Assembly (NCBI GenBank): GCA_951813525.2
Contig: CATOTJ020000002.1
Location: 124,001 to 188,000 of the forward strand
Source of the DNA: Thermohalobaculum sp951813525
GTDB taxonomy: Bacteria; Pseudomonadota; Alphaproteobacteria; Rhodobacterales; Rhodobacteraceae
Direction: 5' to 3'
DNA length: 64,000 nucleotides
Shown in pieces: positions 1 to 8,518 of this stretch. A program made the position numbers and the translations under genes. Under the pieces are notes generated by a model, which saw nothing but the letters and a program-made list of their open reading frames with translations, made no database searches and was not told the DNA's origin. How positions within the stretch are numbered: position 1 is the stretch's first letter; each line of letters starts with the position of its first letter.

Positions 1-211
1 TGGCATCGATTTGGATCACGCGAATATGACCGGCCTTGGGAAAGGTCAGCGTGTCGCCCGGGCGGACGGTCTGGGCCGGTTTTTCGCATCGATCGGAATT
101 GATGCGCAGTTTGCCGGACCCGGCGAGGTCGCCCGCGAGGCCGCGCGATTTGAAGAACCGGGCGTGCCAGAGCCATTTATCGACCCGAATTTTGTCCGGC
201 GCGTCCGGCAC
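1..211 (-). CDS. S4-domain RNA-binding protein (Hsp15-like), partial
   Basis: The visible 70 codons start with GTG and read VPDAPDKIRVDKWLWHARFF and onward, which is the typical S4 domain opening (RVDKWL, then R.FKSR.LA). S4 domains bind structured RNA; Hsp15-type proteins bind the stalled 50S subunit with attached peptidyl-tRNA. The GTG lies 3 nt beyond the stop of the upstream helicase gene, so the two are probably co-transcribed and translationally coupled. The C-terminus lies outside the window. The S4 assignment is firm; whether it acts as a true Hsp15 is inferred from family resemblance only. Confidence 0.85.
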   Translation of the reverse strand, partial: MPDAPDKIRVDKWLWHARFFKSRGLAGDLAGSGKLRINSDRCEKPAQTVRPGDTLTFPKAGHIRVIQIDA

Positions 212-214
212 CGA

Positions 215-3200
215 TCAATCGCGTTTGAGCTGTTGAAGAACGGCGAACGGATTGTCCGGATCGACCGGGCGATCCTTTTTCGGCGGTCCGGCGCTGATTT
301 TGCGCGGGCCGCGGTCGTCACGGCCGCGGTCTTTGCGTTTCCCTTTGGGACCGCCCTTTCCGCCGCCTTTGCCGCCATCCTTGGCACCGCGCCGCTCGCC
401 ACCGCCCTTGGCGCCATCTTTACCGCCGTCTCTTCCGCCGTCTTTCCCGCCATCTTTCCCGCCGTGGTGTCGGCGCTGTTGGCCGTCGCGCCGAGCCTGG
501 CCTTGGCCTGCGCCCTGTTCTTGGCCGCGTTCGCGTGGTGGGCCGCGGCGGCCGCGCGGGGCCGTGCGGAAGATATAGAATACCTCGATTTCCGAGCCGT
601 CGCCGGGCGGGGTGGGGGATGCGTCCAGCGCGGTCTGCTCAGTTCCGTCAGCCGCAGGGGTGGCCGATTGGGACGCATCGTCGTTTGTTGGTTCCTGATC
701 ACCAGATCCAACGGTGCCTTCGGGATTGGTGCCCGGCGGAACCTCGGCGGTGTTGGTTGCGGTATCGGCAGCGGTATCGGCACTGGTTTCAACCGGTTCG
801 GCCGGGGTTTCGTCGTTTTGCGGTTCATCCTTCGCCGGTTCGTCCGTGGTAACCTCGGGCGCGGCGGATTCGAACGTAGTAGTCTCGGGCGCGGCGGACT
901 TGGATGCAGCAGTCTCGGATGCAGTGGACTCGGATGCAGCAGTCTCGGATGCAGCAGTCTCGGGTGTTGAGGTCTCGGGTGTTGCGGTCTCAACACCGGT
1001 GTCCCCGTCAGGCGCCGTCGTGCCCTGGTCTTCCGGATTTTCGCCGGGCGGAGATTCGGGAGATGGGTCCGCCCCGGCGGCGGCATCGTCCCCGGCTTCG
1101 TTGCTTTCAGGGTCCGCGGCTCGCACGGTCCTTTGCCGTTCGCCCTTTTCGCCCTTAAAGCCCAGCGCGCCCATCATGTCGGCAAACTGTTCCAACGTGC
1201 AGCCGGTAATCGACAACATGTCTTGGGTCGCCTCAAACCCGGCGCGGCCATCCATCGGCCGCAGCAGATCGGCCAGGCGTTCCATCATGTCGATGCGCAG
1301 CGCCCGGGCATTCAGCGGGGCGTAGCCCGCCATTTCGTAATAGCCGCCGGGCATCCCCTCGGCGACCGGAACGGTGACGTGGCCCGGCGGCGGTGCCTCG
1401 GCAAAGTCCTGCTGGTCTGTGGTCAGATTCCAGAGGAGCAGCCGCATTCGCGTCGGTGCAGGTTTCAGCAGCGCCGGCAGGAAAATAAAGTGTTGGCCAA
1501 AGCGCACGCCATGTTTGCGCAGCAATGCGCGGTCTTCCTGCGCCAGTTGTTTGACGTCCTGGGCGATGTCGCGCCGCCGCATGATCCCGAAGTTTTCGGC
1601 CAGCCGGTACGCAACCCCTTTTGCCAGACCTGTGACCGCCTCGTCGTCGCGCATGGCGATCAGCGGTTCGAACAGCGCGTTGATCCGGCGCAGCAGCCAG
1701 TGGGTCAGGCGGCGTTCGACTTTCTCGGCCACCGCTGTTTTGGCAATGTCATCGACAAAGACGGCGATCTTGGGCGAGAGCGGGTCATCGCCCTTAGCGA
1801 CCTTGCCGATTGCGTCGGTGCCCCACATCAGGCCGCCCTGATCGGTCACGTCGATCTCGCTGTCGGGCGAGAGGTACAGTTTGTCGGCGCGGCGCGCGAA
1901 TTCTGCTGCCAGTGCCGACGTCGATGCTGTCCGCAACGTCTTTAGTTCGTCGCCTGTGGCGCTTTCGTCCACCGTAAACCGGAACCCGTCCAGCCGGCCG
2001 AGATATTGGCCCTCGGCCGTTACCTGGCCTTTATCGTCAATTTCCGCCACCAGGCGCTCCTTCTGCTTTAGCCGCCGCATCAGGACCGAGGTTCTTCGAT
2101 CGACGAACCTTTGGGTCAGGCGTTGGTGCAGGGCATCGGACAGCCGGTCCTCGATGGACCGGGTTTCCCCCTGCCAATGATCCGGATCCTCGATCCAGGC
2201 GGCTCGGTTGGCGACATAGGTCCATGTCCGGATGTAAGCCAGTCTCTTTGATAGCGCGTCAATATCGCCGTCCACACGGTCAAGCCGGTCAATCTGTCCG
2301 GCCAGCCAGTCACGGGGTATACACTGGCCGCGTTCGCGCAGAAAGCGGTAAATCCTGCCAAGAAGCACGGCGTGTTCCTGTGGCGACACCTTGCGAAAGT
2401 CGGGTATCGTGCAGACATCCCACAAAAGTTTGACATGGCGCGGGTCGTTGGTCAGGTCGCGAATTTCCTGATCTTCGGACAGTGTGCGCAGCGCGAGTTG
2501 GTCCTCGGCCTCGCGTGCCCGCATCAGGCCCTGACGGTCGGGGGTCTGGTCCAGCGAGGCAAGGAGGCGCTCGGTCGAGAAGAAATCGAGATCGCGGTTG
2601 CGCCACATCATCCGGGTCAGCGGCTTGAAGCGGTGATTTTCGATATGATCGATGGTTTCGGGATCAAGCTGACCCGCCTCGCCCGTCACGCCGAAGGTTC
2701 CGTCCTGGGTATAACGCCCTGCGCGGCCCGCGATCTGGGCCAGTTCGTTTGCTTCCAGCGCACGGTGGCGCCAGCCGTCGAATTTAGCCAGCCCGGCGAA
2801 AGCAACGTGATCGACATCCATGTTCAGACCCATGCCGATCGCATCGGTGGCGACCATGTAGTCGACTTCGCCTTCCTGATAGAGCGCGACCTGCGCGTTG
2901 CGGGTGCGCGGGCTGAGCGCGCCCATGACAACGGCGGCGCCGCCGCGTTGACGGCGGATCAGTTCGGCGATCGCATAGACCTGATCAACCGAGAAGGCGA
3001 CGACGGCAGTGCGTGGTTTCAGACGGCTGATCTTGCGCCCGCCGGTCCATTTCAGGGTCGAGAAACGCTCGCGCGATTGAAACCGTGCTTCGGGTACCAA
3101 ATCCGCAATGCGGGGCCGCGCGGTATCCGACCCGAGAAAAAGCGTCTCGTAGTGGCCACGGGCATGCAGCATCCGGTCGGTGAAGACATGACCGCGGTCA

Positions 3201-3511
3201 GGGTCGGCGGCCAGTTGGATCTCATCGATGGCGACGAAATCCACCGGCTCGTGCAGGGGCATCGCCTCGACTGTTGCGACATGATAGGTGGCGCGGGCCG
3301 GGCGGATCTGTTCCTCGCCCGTGATCAGGCTGACCGCATTGGGGCCACGAACCTTGACCAGCCTGTCATAAATCTCGCGCGCCAATAAGCGCAGAGGCAG
3401 ACCAATAATGCCCGAGCGCCGGGCCAGCATCCGCTCGAGCGCGTAATGGGTCTTGCCAGTATTGGTGGGGCCCAAAATGGCGGTGACGGTTCGGTCAGTG
3501 TAATCGAGCAT
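215..3511 (-). CDS. Suv3-like DEAD/DEAH-box RNA helicase with repetitive C-terminal tail
   Basis: A 1098-residue superfamily 2 helicase. Walker A GPTNTGKT is at residues 14-21, motif II DEIQ at 96-99 and motif VI QIAGRAGR at 259-266. This arrangement (P-loop almost at the N-terminus, DEIQ instead of DEAD) matches the mitochondrial Suv3 family, ATP-dependent RNA helicases that partner with exoribonucleases. Residues 1 to about 780 look like the conserved enzyme. After that comes a long acidic A/E/T/P-rich linker (about 785-960) with tandem repeats, then a strongly basic K/G/R/D tail (about 985-1080) built on KDGG repeats, likely a disordered RNA-binding extension. The start codon overlaps nothing and gives the P-loop its expected position. 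The S4 gene follows directly. Confidence 0.9.
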   Translation of the reverse strand: MLDYTDRTVTAILGPTNTGKTHYALERMLARRSGIIGLPLRLLAREIYDRLVKVRGPNAVSLITGEEQIRPARATYHVATVEAMPLHEPVDFVAIDEIQLAADPDRGHVFTDRMLHARGHYETLFLGSDTARPRIADLVPEARFQSRERFSTLKWTGGRKISRLKPRTAVVAFSVDQVYAIAELIRRQRGGAAVVMGALSPRTRNAQVALYQEGEVDYMVATDAIGMGLNMDVDHVAFAGLAKFDGWRHRALEANELAQIAGRAGRYTQDGTFGVTGEAGQLDPETIDHIENHRFKPLTRMMWRNRDLDFFSTERLLASLDQTPDRQGLMRAREAEDQLALRTLSEDQEIRDLTNDPRHVKLLWDVCTIPDFRKVSPQEHAVLLGRIYRFLRERGQCIPRDWLAGQIDRLDRVDGDIDALSKRLAYIRTWTYVANRAAWIEDPDHWQGETRSIEDRLSDALHQRLTQRFVDRRTSVLMRRLKQKERLVAEIDDKGQVTAEGQYLGRLDGFRFTVDESATGDELKTLRTASTSALAAEFARRADKLYLSPDSEIDVTDQGGLMWGTDAIGKVAKGDDPLSPKIAVFVDDIAKTAVAEKVERRLTHWLLRRINALFEPLIAMRDDEAVTGLAKGVAYRLAENFGIMRRRDIAQDVKQLAQEDRALLRKHGVRFGQHFIFLPALLKPAPTRMRLLLWNLTTDQQDFAEAPPPGHVTVPVAEGMPGGYYEMAGYAPLNARALRIDMMERLADLLRPMDGRAGFEATQDMLSITGCTLEQFADMMGALGFKGEKGERQRTVRAADPESNEAGDDAAAGADPSPESPPGENPEDQGTTAPDGDTGVETATPETSTPETAASETAASESTASETAASKSAAPETTTFESAAPEVTTDEPAKDEPQNDETPAEPVETSADTAADTATNTAEVPPGTNPEGTVGSGDQEPTNDDASQSATPAADGTEQTALDASPTPPGDGSEIEVFYIFRTAPRGRRGPPRERGQEQGAGQGQARRDGQQRRHHGGKDGGKDGGRDGGKDGAKGGGERRGAKDGGKGGGKGGPKGKRKDRGRDDRGPRKISAGPPKKDRPVDPDNPFAVLQQLKRD
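413..460 (-). repeat. Four 12-bp units coding for KDGG-type repeats
   Basis: On the plus strand four units of the form GCC(A/G)TCTTT(A/C)CC run head to tail at 413-424, 425-436, 437-448 and 449-460. On the coding strand they give GGKD-type tetrapeptides in the basic tail of the helicase (about residues 1018-1034). Looser copies continue on both sides. Confidence 0.8.
852..990 (-). repeat. 15-bp tandem repeat array inside the helicase linker
   Basis: Six clear 15-bp units, consensus G(T/A)CTCGGATGCAGCA on the plus strand, occupy 897-986, with degenerate copies back to about 852. They code for pentapeptides of the type (S/T)E(T/S)AA in the acidic linker (about residues 843-888). Because the unit is a multiple of three, copy number can change without shifting frame. 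Confidence 0.85.
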
Positions 3512-3607
3512 CGGGAACCTGTACGCGCCTTTGTTGATCCTTTAGGTAGACCGCCCGCGCGCTGCATTCAACAAAAGCCCGGTTGGGCCAAGACATGTTC
3601 AGTTGAT

Positions 3608-5266
3608 CTACAGCGGCAGATACCGCAACGCGTTGCCTTTGAAGAAATCCTCGGCAAACTCACGCCGCACCTCTTGGTCAACGCCAGCGAACCTGTCGCC
3701 GTCAGCGAAAAACTCGTAGAAGTAGTTCACATATTTGCGCGGGTTCCCGATCATGCTTTTCATGTGCCAATCGCTTCCGTACATGACCTTCTTGCGGAAA
3801 AGATAGGGACCTTCATCGCTGAGGATTTCTCTTTCCAGCCGATCGAGAATCCGTTTTCGCTCTGCTCGACCTTCGAACATTTCCAGCAGATAGCCGAGGC
3901 CGCAGTAGACGTTGGGATATTTCCGGCAAAGTTTCACGACACGGAATGCAAATGTCTTTCGCCATTGCTCTCCGGTCTCGGCAGCCCAGCCATGCCAATC
4001 CGTTGACCGCGTACCGCCGCCATGGGCCAGGCAGAGCCACAGGTTCTGACGTCCATTCGACATGGCGGCGTCCCAGAACACGGGATCGGAATTCAGACCG
4101 AACCCTTTCTTCACCCATTGCCCGGTTGGGGTGCAATGAGCATATACCCGCAAGTCCTCACCGTTCGCGAGTTCAAGAAATTCATCGATTTTCTCCTGCA
4201 TCGCCTGTGAGTTCGGACCAGGAAACGCCCCACGGGGAACGTGGTCCTCGGTGCCTGCATCTGCTTGGTTGATCCGGAATTGATGGCCATCGACATTGGC
4301 GGCGCGATACCCCATCGGCGGGTAGAACTTGAACCCGCGGATCCCCCGTTCGACCGCGTGACTGACGTAAGATCGCCATTCGTCACGAAACGGATCGACT
4401 GCCGCGAAGGTATGGATACGCTGATCCTCACTCGTGAACGCGACCATGCGATCAATCTGCTTGCGAAAGTTCCAGTGCGGTGCCCTGATCCCTGGAAACT
4501 GGGTCTTGTAGGGCCACTCCATGTCCATCATGACATTCAGGTATTTCTCAGGCTGCGGATCACCACCCGATGTTCCCTTTGCGTAATCTTTCTGAATGGC
4601 CCGAAAAATCTCGTGCTCTGTCTCCGACATCCGGTCCCCGAACCTCAGAAGGATAAAGGTGCGGCGCAGGATGCCGCGGTTCTTGTCGTCCTGGAAGTAA
4701 CTTGCTCCAACCAGACGATCAGCTGCGTGATCCTCATGGCTGTGCCCATGGGTCAGTGGCCCGTGAGTTTCGACCTCGGTTTCAGCTTCCTGAAAGATCC
4801 AGAAAACCGCTTTCTCAAGCTCCTGAACTTCTTTGCTGGCGAAGAAGTCGTGATCGTCAAGGTCAGGGTTGCGCAAGACCGTCTCGAGATGGAAGCCCTT
4901 GATCGGACCGTCATTGAATAGATGCAGAGCCTCCTCTAGAGCGGCCAGTCCCTCCTCATAGGTTGTGTCGATTGAACGGACCGCATCCGATTGACTCGAT
5001 GTTTCGCGCAAACCAAGTATCAATCGTTTGAAACACTTGGTGAACAGGACGAAATCGTCATCCGATGGGTCACTGATAAGCGATTCGTCACGAACTCTTT
5101 CCGGTCGCGCCCGAAGGCTGCTGTAGCCCGTAAGCGCATTCAACATCCCTGAAACGATCCTGGCCGTTCGTGGCTTGACGCCCATGCTGCGAAAGACGCC
5201 TTCAATCGGCACATACCGTGCATTGAAGAAGTGGCAGTGCATGTCGATGAAAGGGTATTTGTGCAT
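3608..5266 (-). CDS. Amidohydrolase-family metal-dependent hydrolase
   Basis: The protein opens with a metal-binding HxH (FIDMHCHFF, His10 and His12 from the chosen start) and carries the later signatures of the TIM-barrel amidohydrolase-2 family: GFKFYPPMGY, VYAHCTPTG, LCLAHGGG and a late GSDWHM aspartate. At 552 residues it is longer than the usual 280-350 for this family, mainly through an N-terminal helical region before the FKFYP strand. An ATG 21 nt upstream is possible, but the inner ATG at 5266 has a GGGAA motif 8-10 nt before it and places the HxH at the family's normal distance. The gene stands alone; the substrate cannot be predicted. Decarboxylases and lactonases share this fold. 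Confidence 0.8.
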   Translation of the reverse strand: MHKYPFIDMHCHFFNARYVPIEGVFRSMGVKPRTARIVSGMLNALTGYSSLRARPERVRDESLISDPSDDDFVLFTKCFKRLILGLRETSSQSDAVRSIDTTYEEGLAALEEALHLFNDGPIKGFHLETVLRNPDLDDHDFFASKEVQELEKAVFWIFQEAETEVETHGPLTHGHSHEDHAADRLVGASYFQDDKNRGILRRTFILLRFGDRMSETEHEIFRAIQKDYAKGTSGGDPQPEKYLNVMMDMEWPYKTQFPGIRAPHWNFRKQIDRMVAFTSEDQRIHTFAAVDPFRDEWRSYVSHAVERGIRGFKFYPPMGYRAANVDGHQFRINQADAGTEDHVPRGAFPGPNSQAMQEKIDEFLELANGEDLRVYAHCTPTGQWVKKGFGLNSDPVFWDAAMSNGRQNLWLCLAHGGGTRSTDWHGWAAETGEQWRKTFAFRVVKLCRKYPNVYCGLGYLLEMFEGRAERKRILDRLEREILSDEGPYLFRKKVMYGSDWHMKSMIGNPRKYVNYFYEFFADGDRFAGVDQEVRREFAEDFFKGNALRYLPL

Positions 5267-5419
5267 GTTATCAATTCCCGCGATCATCGGGCGAATAAGC
5301 GTACCCGGATATCACCCCAGCAAATTAGACCGGATCGTGTTTGTTGAATAGAGAGAGACTTCACATCTGAAACAGGCCGGCAGCCGGGTGTGCAATGACT
5401 GCTCTGAATAAGCGGTGAG

Positions 5420-6112
5420 TCAGAGCCGCTCGCCTTCCACCTGTTTTTCCAACTTTTTCATGCCGTCTTTGATGCCGGGAAGGTGCGGGTGGATCTTCAA
5501 GGCGCGGCGGTAGGCCTCCAACGCTGCTTTCGGGTCGCCAATGCGGTCGAGGATAATTCCCAAACCTGCAAGGGCACCGAAATGGCGCGGCTCCAGTTTT
5601 AGCGCCCGGGAAATATCTTCCAGCGACTTGCCATAGTCTTCGCGCAGGAAATGCACCGTCGCACGCTTGTTCCAGCCTTCTGCAAACTGCGGCGCCAATC
5701 TGACCAGGTCGTTCAGATGCAGCAAGGCGCCGTCGTAATCCTTGTTCTCGACCGCTTTGTCGGCGCGCGCGGCGAGCAGGTCCATCGACGCGGAACCCGA
5801 CCGGTTCCAGGTGCCGATGATTTGCGCCTGGATGCGCTGCCAGTCCTTGTCTTCGGCGGTGGACAGGCGGCGGAAAAGCTCGGTCAAATGGGCCGCGCGG
5901 GCGGCCGCATCGGTCGGCGGGGGCGGGACAGCGTCATCATCTGCTTCGGCTGCACCGTCGGGGGTGTCCGCCTCGGTTTCCGGTGCGGCCTTGTCGTCTG
6001 CCTCGGGCGCTTCGGGCGTCGGTTTAACCTCCGGCGTGACCGTTTGTGCCCAGGCAGCGCCCCCGATCAGGGTTGCCGCCACGATACCCGCAATTATGCC
6101 TTTGATCTGCAT
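5420..6112 (-). CDS. Periplasmic TPR-repeat protein
   Basis: A 230-residue exported protein. The start at 6112 gives a clean signal peptide (MQIKGIIAGIVAATLIGG, then AAWAQ). It is followed by a low-complexity P/E/A/D-rich linker to about residue 65 and then by at least two to three TPR units, seen in the motifs YDGALLHLNDLVRLAP, AEGWNKRATVHFLREDYGKS and FGALAGLGIILDRIGDPKAA. TPRs mediate protein contacts, here presumably in the periplasm. A longer open frame runs on upstream but would overlap the divergent SCP2 gene and lacks any signal peptide, so the shorter start is preferred. Conserved alphaproteobacterial proteins of this type have no defined partner. Confidence 0.85.
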   Translation of the reverse strand: MQIKGIIAGIVAATLIGGAAWAQTVTPEVKPTPEAPEADDKAAPETEADTPDGAAEADDDAVPPPPTDAAARAAHLTELFRRLSTAEDKDWQRIQAQIIGTWNRSGSASMDLLAARADKAVENKDYDGALLHLNDLVRLAPQFAEGWNKRATVHFLREDYGKSLEDISRALKLEPRHFGALAGLGIILDRIGDPKAALEAYRRALKIHPHLPGIKDGMKKLEKQVEGERL

Positions 6113-6197
6113 TGCCCAAACATAGGGTGATGGGATAGCCCTTGCAAATGCGATGCGAGGCGATAGCCCATCAAATTGATGCGAGAGGAGAAGACCC

Positions 6198-6488
6198 ATG
6201 AGCGACAGCCTGAATTCGGCAGCCGAACTGTTGCAATCCAAGATCAGCGAATCCGGGTTCGACGGGTCGGTCAAGTTTGACATGGAAGGTGACGGCGTGC
6301 TGCGCATCGCCGACGGCCAGGTCAGCACAGAGGACGGCGATGCCGAGTGCACGATCACGGCGTCAGCAGACACGCTGCAGGAACTGTTCGAAGGCGAGTT
6401 GGATCCGACCGCGGCCTTTATGACCGGCAAGATCAAAATTGATGGCGACATGGGTCAGGCGATGAAGCTTAGTCAGCTTTTGGGCTGA
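6198..6488 (+). CDS. SCP2 sterol-binding domain protein
   Basis: A 96-residue protein with the SCP2 signature: GSVKFDMEGDGVLRI, the paired ECTITASADTLQEL strand-helix, and the DPTAAFMTGKIKIDGD turn. SCP2 folds form a hydrophobic tunnel for lipids or acyl chains. AGAGGAGAAGACCC just before the ATG is a strong ribosome binding site. The stop overlaps the start of the lipase-like gene (TGATG), so the two are translationally coupled. This pairing suggests that the SCP2 protein presents or binds the hydrolase's lipid substrate, though that is inference. Confidence 0.9.
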   Translation: MSDSLNSAAELLQSKISESGFDGSVKFDMEGDGVLRIADGQVSTEDGDAECTITASADTLQELFEGELDPTAAFMTGKIKIDGDMGQAMKLSQLLG

Positions 6489-7444
6489 TGGCAGGCGACG
6501 CGCCTTTCCTGTCGCTGCCGCCCGGCGGGGCGGAGCCTGCCGCCTGCTGGTGGATGCAGGCCTCTGACGGGACGCGCCTTCGGGCGGCCCATTGGCGACC
6601 GGAGACGCCGAAGGGTTTTGCGGTCCTGCTGAACGGGCGGACCGAATTCATCGAAAAAACCGCGGTACCAGCCGCCGAGTTGATGGCGCGCGGCTTTGAG
6701 GTGGTGTCGCTGGATTGGCGCGGGCAAGGCCTGTCCGACCGGGCAGCAACCCCCGGGCTGAAAGGCCATGTCGGTGAGTTTGCCGAATTTCAACTTGATC
6801 TGGATGCGTTGCTGGCCAGCGCGCCGGTCGCCGCCGCCGACGGTCCATTTATTCTGGTTGCCCATTCAATGGGCGGGGCGATTGGAACGGCAGGCCTGTT
6901 GCGCCCGGAAGTCAGGTCCAGGTTCCAGGCAGCGATATTCAGCGCACCGATGTATGGCATTGCAATGGGCGGTGCGATGCGGGTCGCCGCGAAGGTAACG
7001 CTCGCGATTGGTATTCTGCTGGGCAAGCGCAAGAAATGGCCGCCGTTTGGCGATGTGGCGACGCCTTATGTTCTGACGGGCGACGACCCCAACACGCTGA
7101 CCCATGACCAGGCGGTCTGGGACTGGCTGGTCGAGGTTGCAAAAGCACACCCCGCGCTGAACCTGGCCATGCCGACGCTGGGCTGGTTCGATGCAGCATC
7201 GACCGAGATGCGCCGTTTGGCGGCAGCGGGCCCATTGGATCTGCCGGGAATTTGCCTTCTGGGCGGGGCCGAGGAAATTGTCGACACCGATGCCGTTCGC
7301 CGCACGGCAGGTAGGATGGGCCTGGAACTGATCGAGATCGCCAGTGCAAAGCACGAACATTTGCACGAAGCGCCGGAATATCGAACGCGGGCATGGGCGG
7401 CGATTGACACGTTTCTGACTGCCCAGGGATTGCCGTCAGCGTAG
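6488..7444 (+). CDS. Alpha/beta hydrolase, lysophospholipase/monoacylglycerol lipase type
   Basis: A 318-residue serine hydrolase with the nucleophile elbow VAHSMGG (Ser127), an earlier SLDWRGQGLSDR strand-turn typical of PldB and monoglyceride lipases, a late acid region (GGAEEIVDTDAV) and a C-terminal catalytic His in the KHEHLHE segment. No signal peptide is visible, so the enzyme is probably cytoplasmic or at the inner face of the membrane. Its ATG overlaps the stop of the SCP2 gene. It likely hydrolyses lysophospholipids or monoacylglycerols; the exact substrate is unknown. Confidence 0.88.
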   Translation: MAGDAPFLSLPPGGAEPAACWWMQASDGTRLRAAHWRPETPKGFAVLLNGRTEFIEKTAVPAAELMARGFEVVSLDWRGQGLSDRAATPGLKGHVGEFAEFQLDLDALLASAPVAAADGPFILVAHSMGGAIGTAGLLRPEVRSRFQAAIFSAPMYGIAMGGAMRVAAKVTLAIGILLGKRKKWPPFGDVATPYVLTGDDPNTLTHDQAVWDWLVEVAKAHPALNLAMPTLGWFDAASTEMRRLAAAGPLDLPGICLLGGAEEIVDTDAVRRTAGRMGLELIEIASAKHEHLHEAPEYRTRAWAAIDTFLTAQGLPSA

Positions 7445-7624
7445 CGGCCTGATTCCGGGCTGCGCTGCGGTCGTTTTGCCAATCACCCGAACTATTATAC
7501 CATGACCGGGCGGCGCGAGGATTTTGCGCGCTTTGTTCTGTCGCGATTGCGTTGGATTTGATTTTCGGATTGTCGGCTTGAATTTGCATGTTTGAATTAT
7601 TGACGCTGGAAATAGGGATTGGTC

Positions 7625-8518
7625 ATGCACGTAAACGTTAATGACGATTGGATGAATTCGACGCTTTGGGTTCAGGATGCCTCTTTGGTCGAACCGGCGC
7701 TGCTGACATTGAAGGTCAAGGTCTTTCTACTGAAAGAGGGCCCTCAGTCGATGTCGTATGAAGATTTCAGGGGCCGGACCGTCACGCAGGAGACGATCGA
7801 ATGGGATGCCGCGTCCTGGCAGGATTGGGTGACCAATCTGCCACGTGAAGTGAACCGGGCGTGGAGCAATCGGTTGTGGTTGGAGCCGAACCGGGCTTGG
7901 CGCACGAACGTGCGCGATCAACGGATTGACGGACCGACGGCAAATTCGATCCGCCTGCGCCTGTCGATAGACTGCACCGTTCCGCGCAGTGCGGCCCATG
8001 TGGTTATCCGCAGTTATCGCCTGCCGGAACCGTCCGACGAGAACCGGCAGCCGTTTTGGCGATCGAATATGGAAGGACCGTTCTCGGATTCGTCGCGCCG
8101 GTGTTCTTTGCGGGGCGGCGAGACGTTCGGGAATATGGACAATCGCGACCTGATCCCAAAGCCTTTGGGGCAACTGGCGGCGGTTCATGAATTTGGTCAC
8201 TATATCGGTCTGCATTACGTCAACGCGGAAGCGTGCCGGAGCGATCCGAACTCGGAGGACGCTTATGGTGTGACCGATCACCAGCGAAACGACATGATGG
8301 GCCATGGCACGAGGATCGAGCCGTGGCATGCGTTTCCGTGGTGTCAGCGGCTGCGGCGGCATCTTGGCGGACCTCAGCCGCAGACGGACGATTGGGTGCG
8401 CCGCAATCCACTGACCTATGCGACCGGAACCGGCGATAATCAGGTTTTGTGGTATCCGCGCATCGGACAGATCCGTCCAACGGTTTGGTTCAATCAGGAA
8501 CTGACACTGGACGTCTGA
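7625..8518 (+). CDS. HExxH metallopeptidase-like protein of unknown role
   Basis: A 297-residue protein without signal peptide or membrane segment. It has a zinc-protease motif, VHEFGHYIGLHY, with His188, Glu189 and His192, followed about 30 residues later by NDMMGHG (222-228), which looks like a Met-turn, and a downstream WHAFPW (234-239). In classical metzincins the third ligand sits ten residues after the first His; here that residue is Tyr and the His is one earlier, so the third ligand is uncertain. The spacing resembles the HEFGHxxGLxxEY plus MG-turn type seen in some bacterial effector-like proteases. TTG at 7619 is possible, but ATG 7625 is better placed after AGGGA. Its stop is shared base to base with the convergent phosphatase gene. 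Confidence 0.7.
   Translation: MHVNVNDDWMNSTLWVQDASLVEPALLTLKVKVFLLKEGPQSMSYEDFRGRTVTQETIEWDAASWQDWVTNLPREVNRAWSNRLWLEPNRAWRTNVRDQRIDGPTANSIRLRLSIDCTVPRSAAHVVIRSYRLPEPSDENRQPFWRSNMEGPFSDSSRRCSLRGGETFGNMDNRDLIPKPLGQLAAVHEFGHYIGLHYVNAEACRSDPNSEDAYGVTDHQRNDMMGHGTRIEPWHAFPWCQRLRRHLGGPQPQTDDWVRRNPLTYATGTGDNQVLWYPRIGQIRPTVWFNQELTLDV

Noticed and set aside
46..1325. Several long open frames on both strands over the helicase C-terminal coding region
   Set aside because: They consist of shifted-frame readings of the GC-rich tandem repeats (runs of S/V/A or R/H/P) and have no ribosome binding sites or family features.
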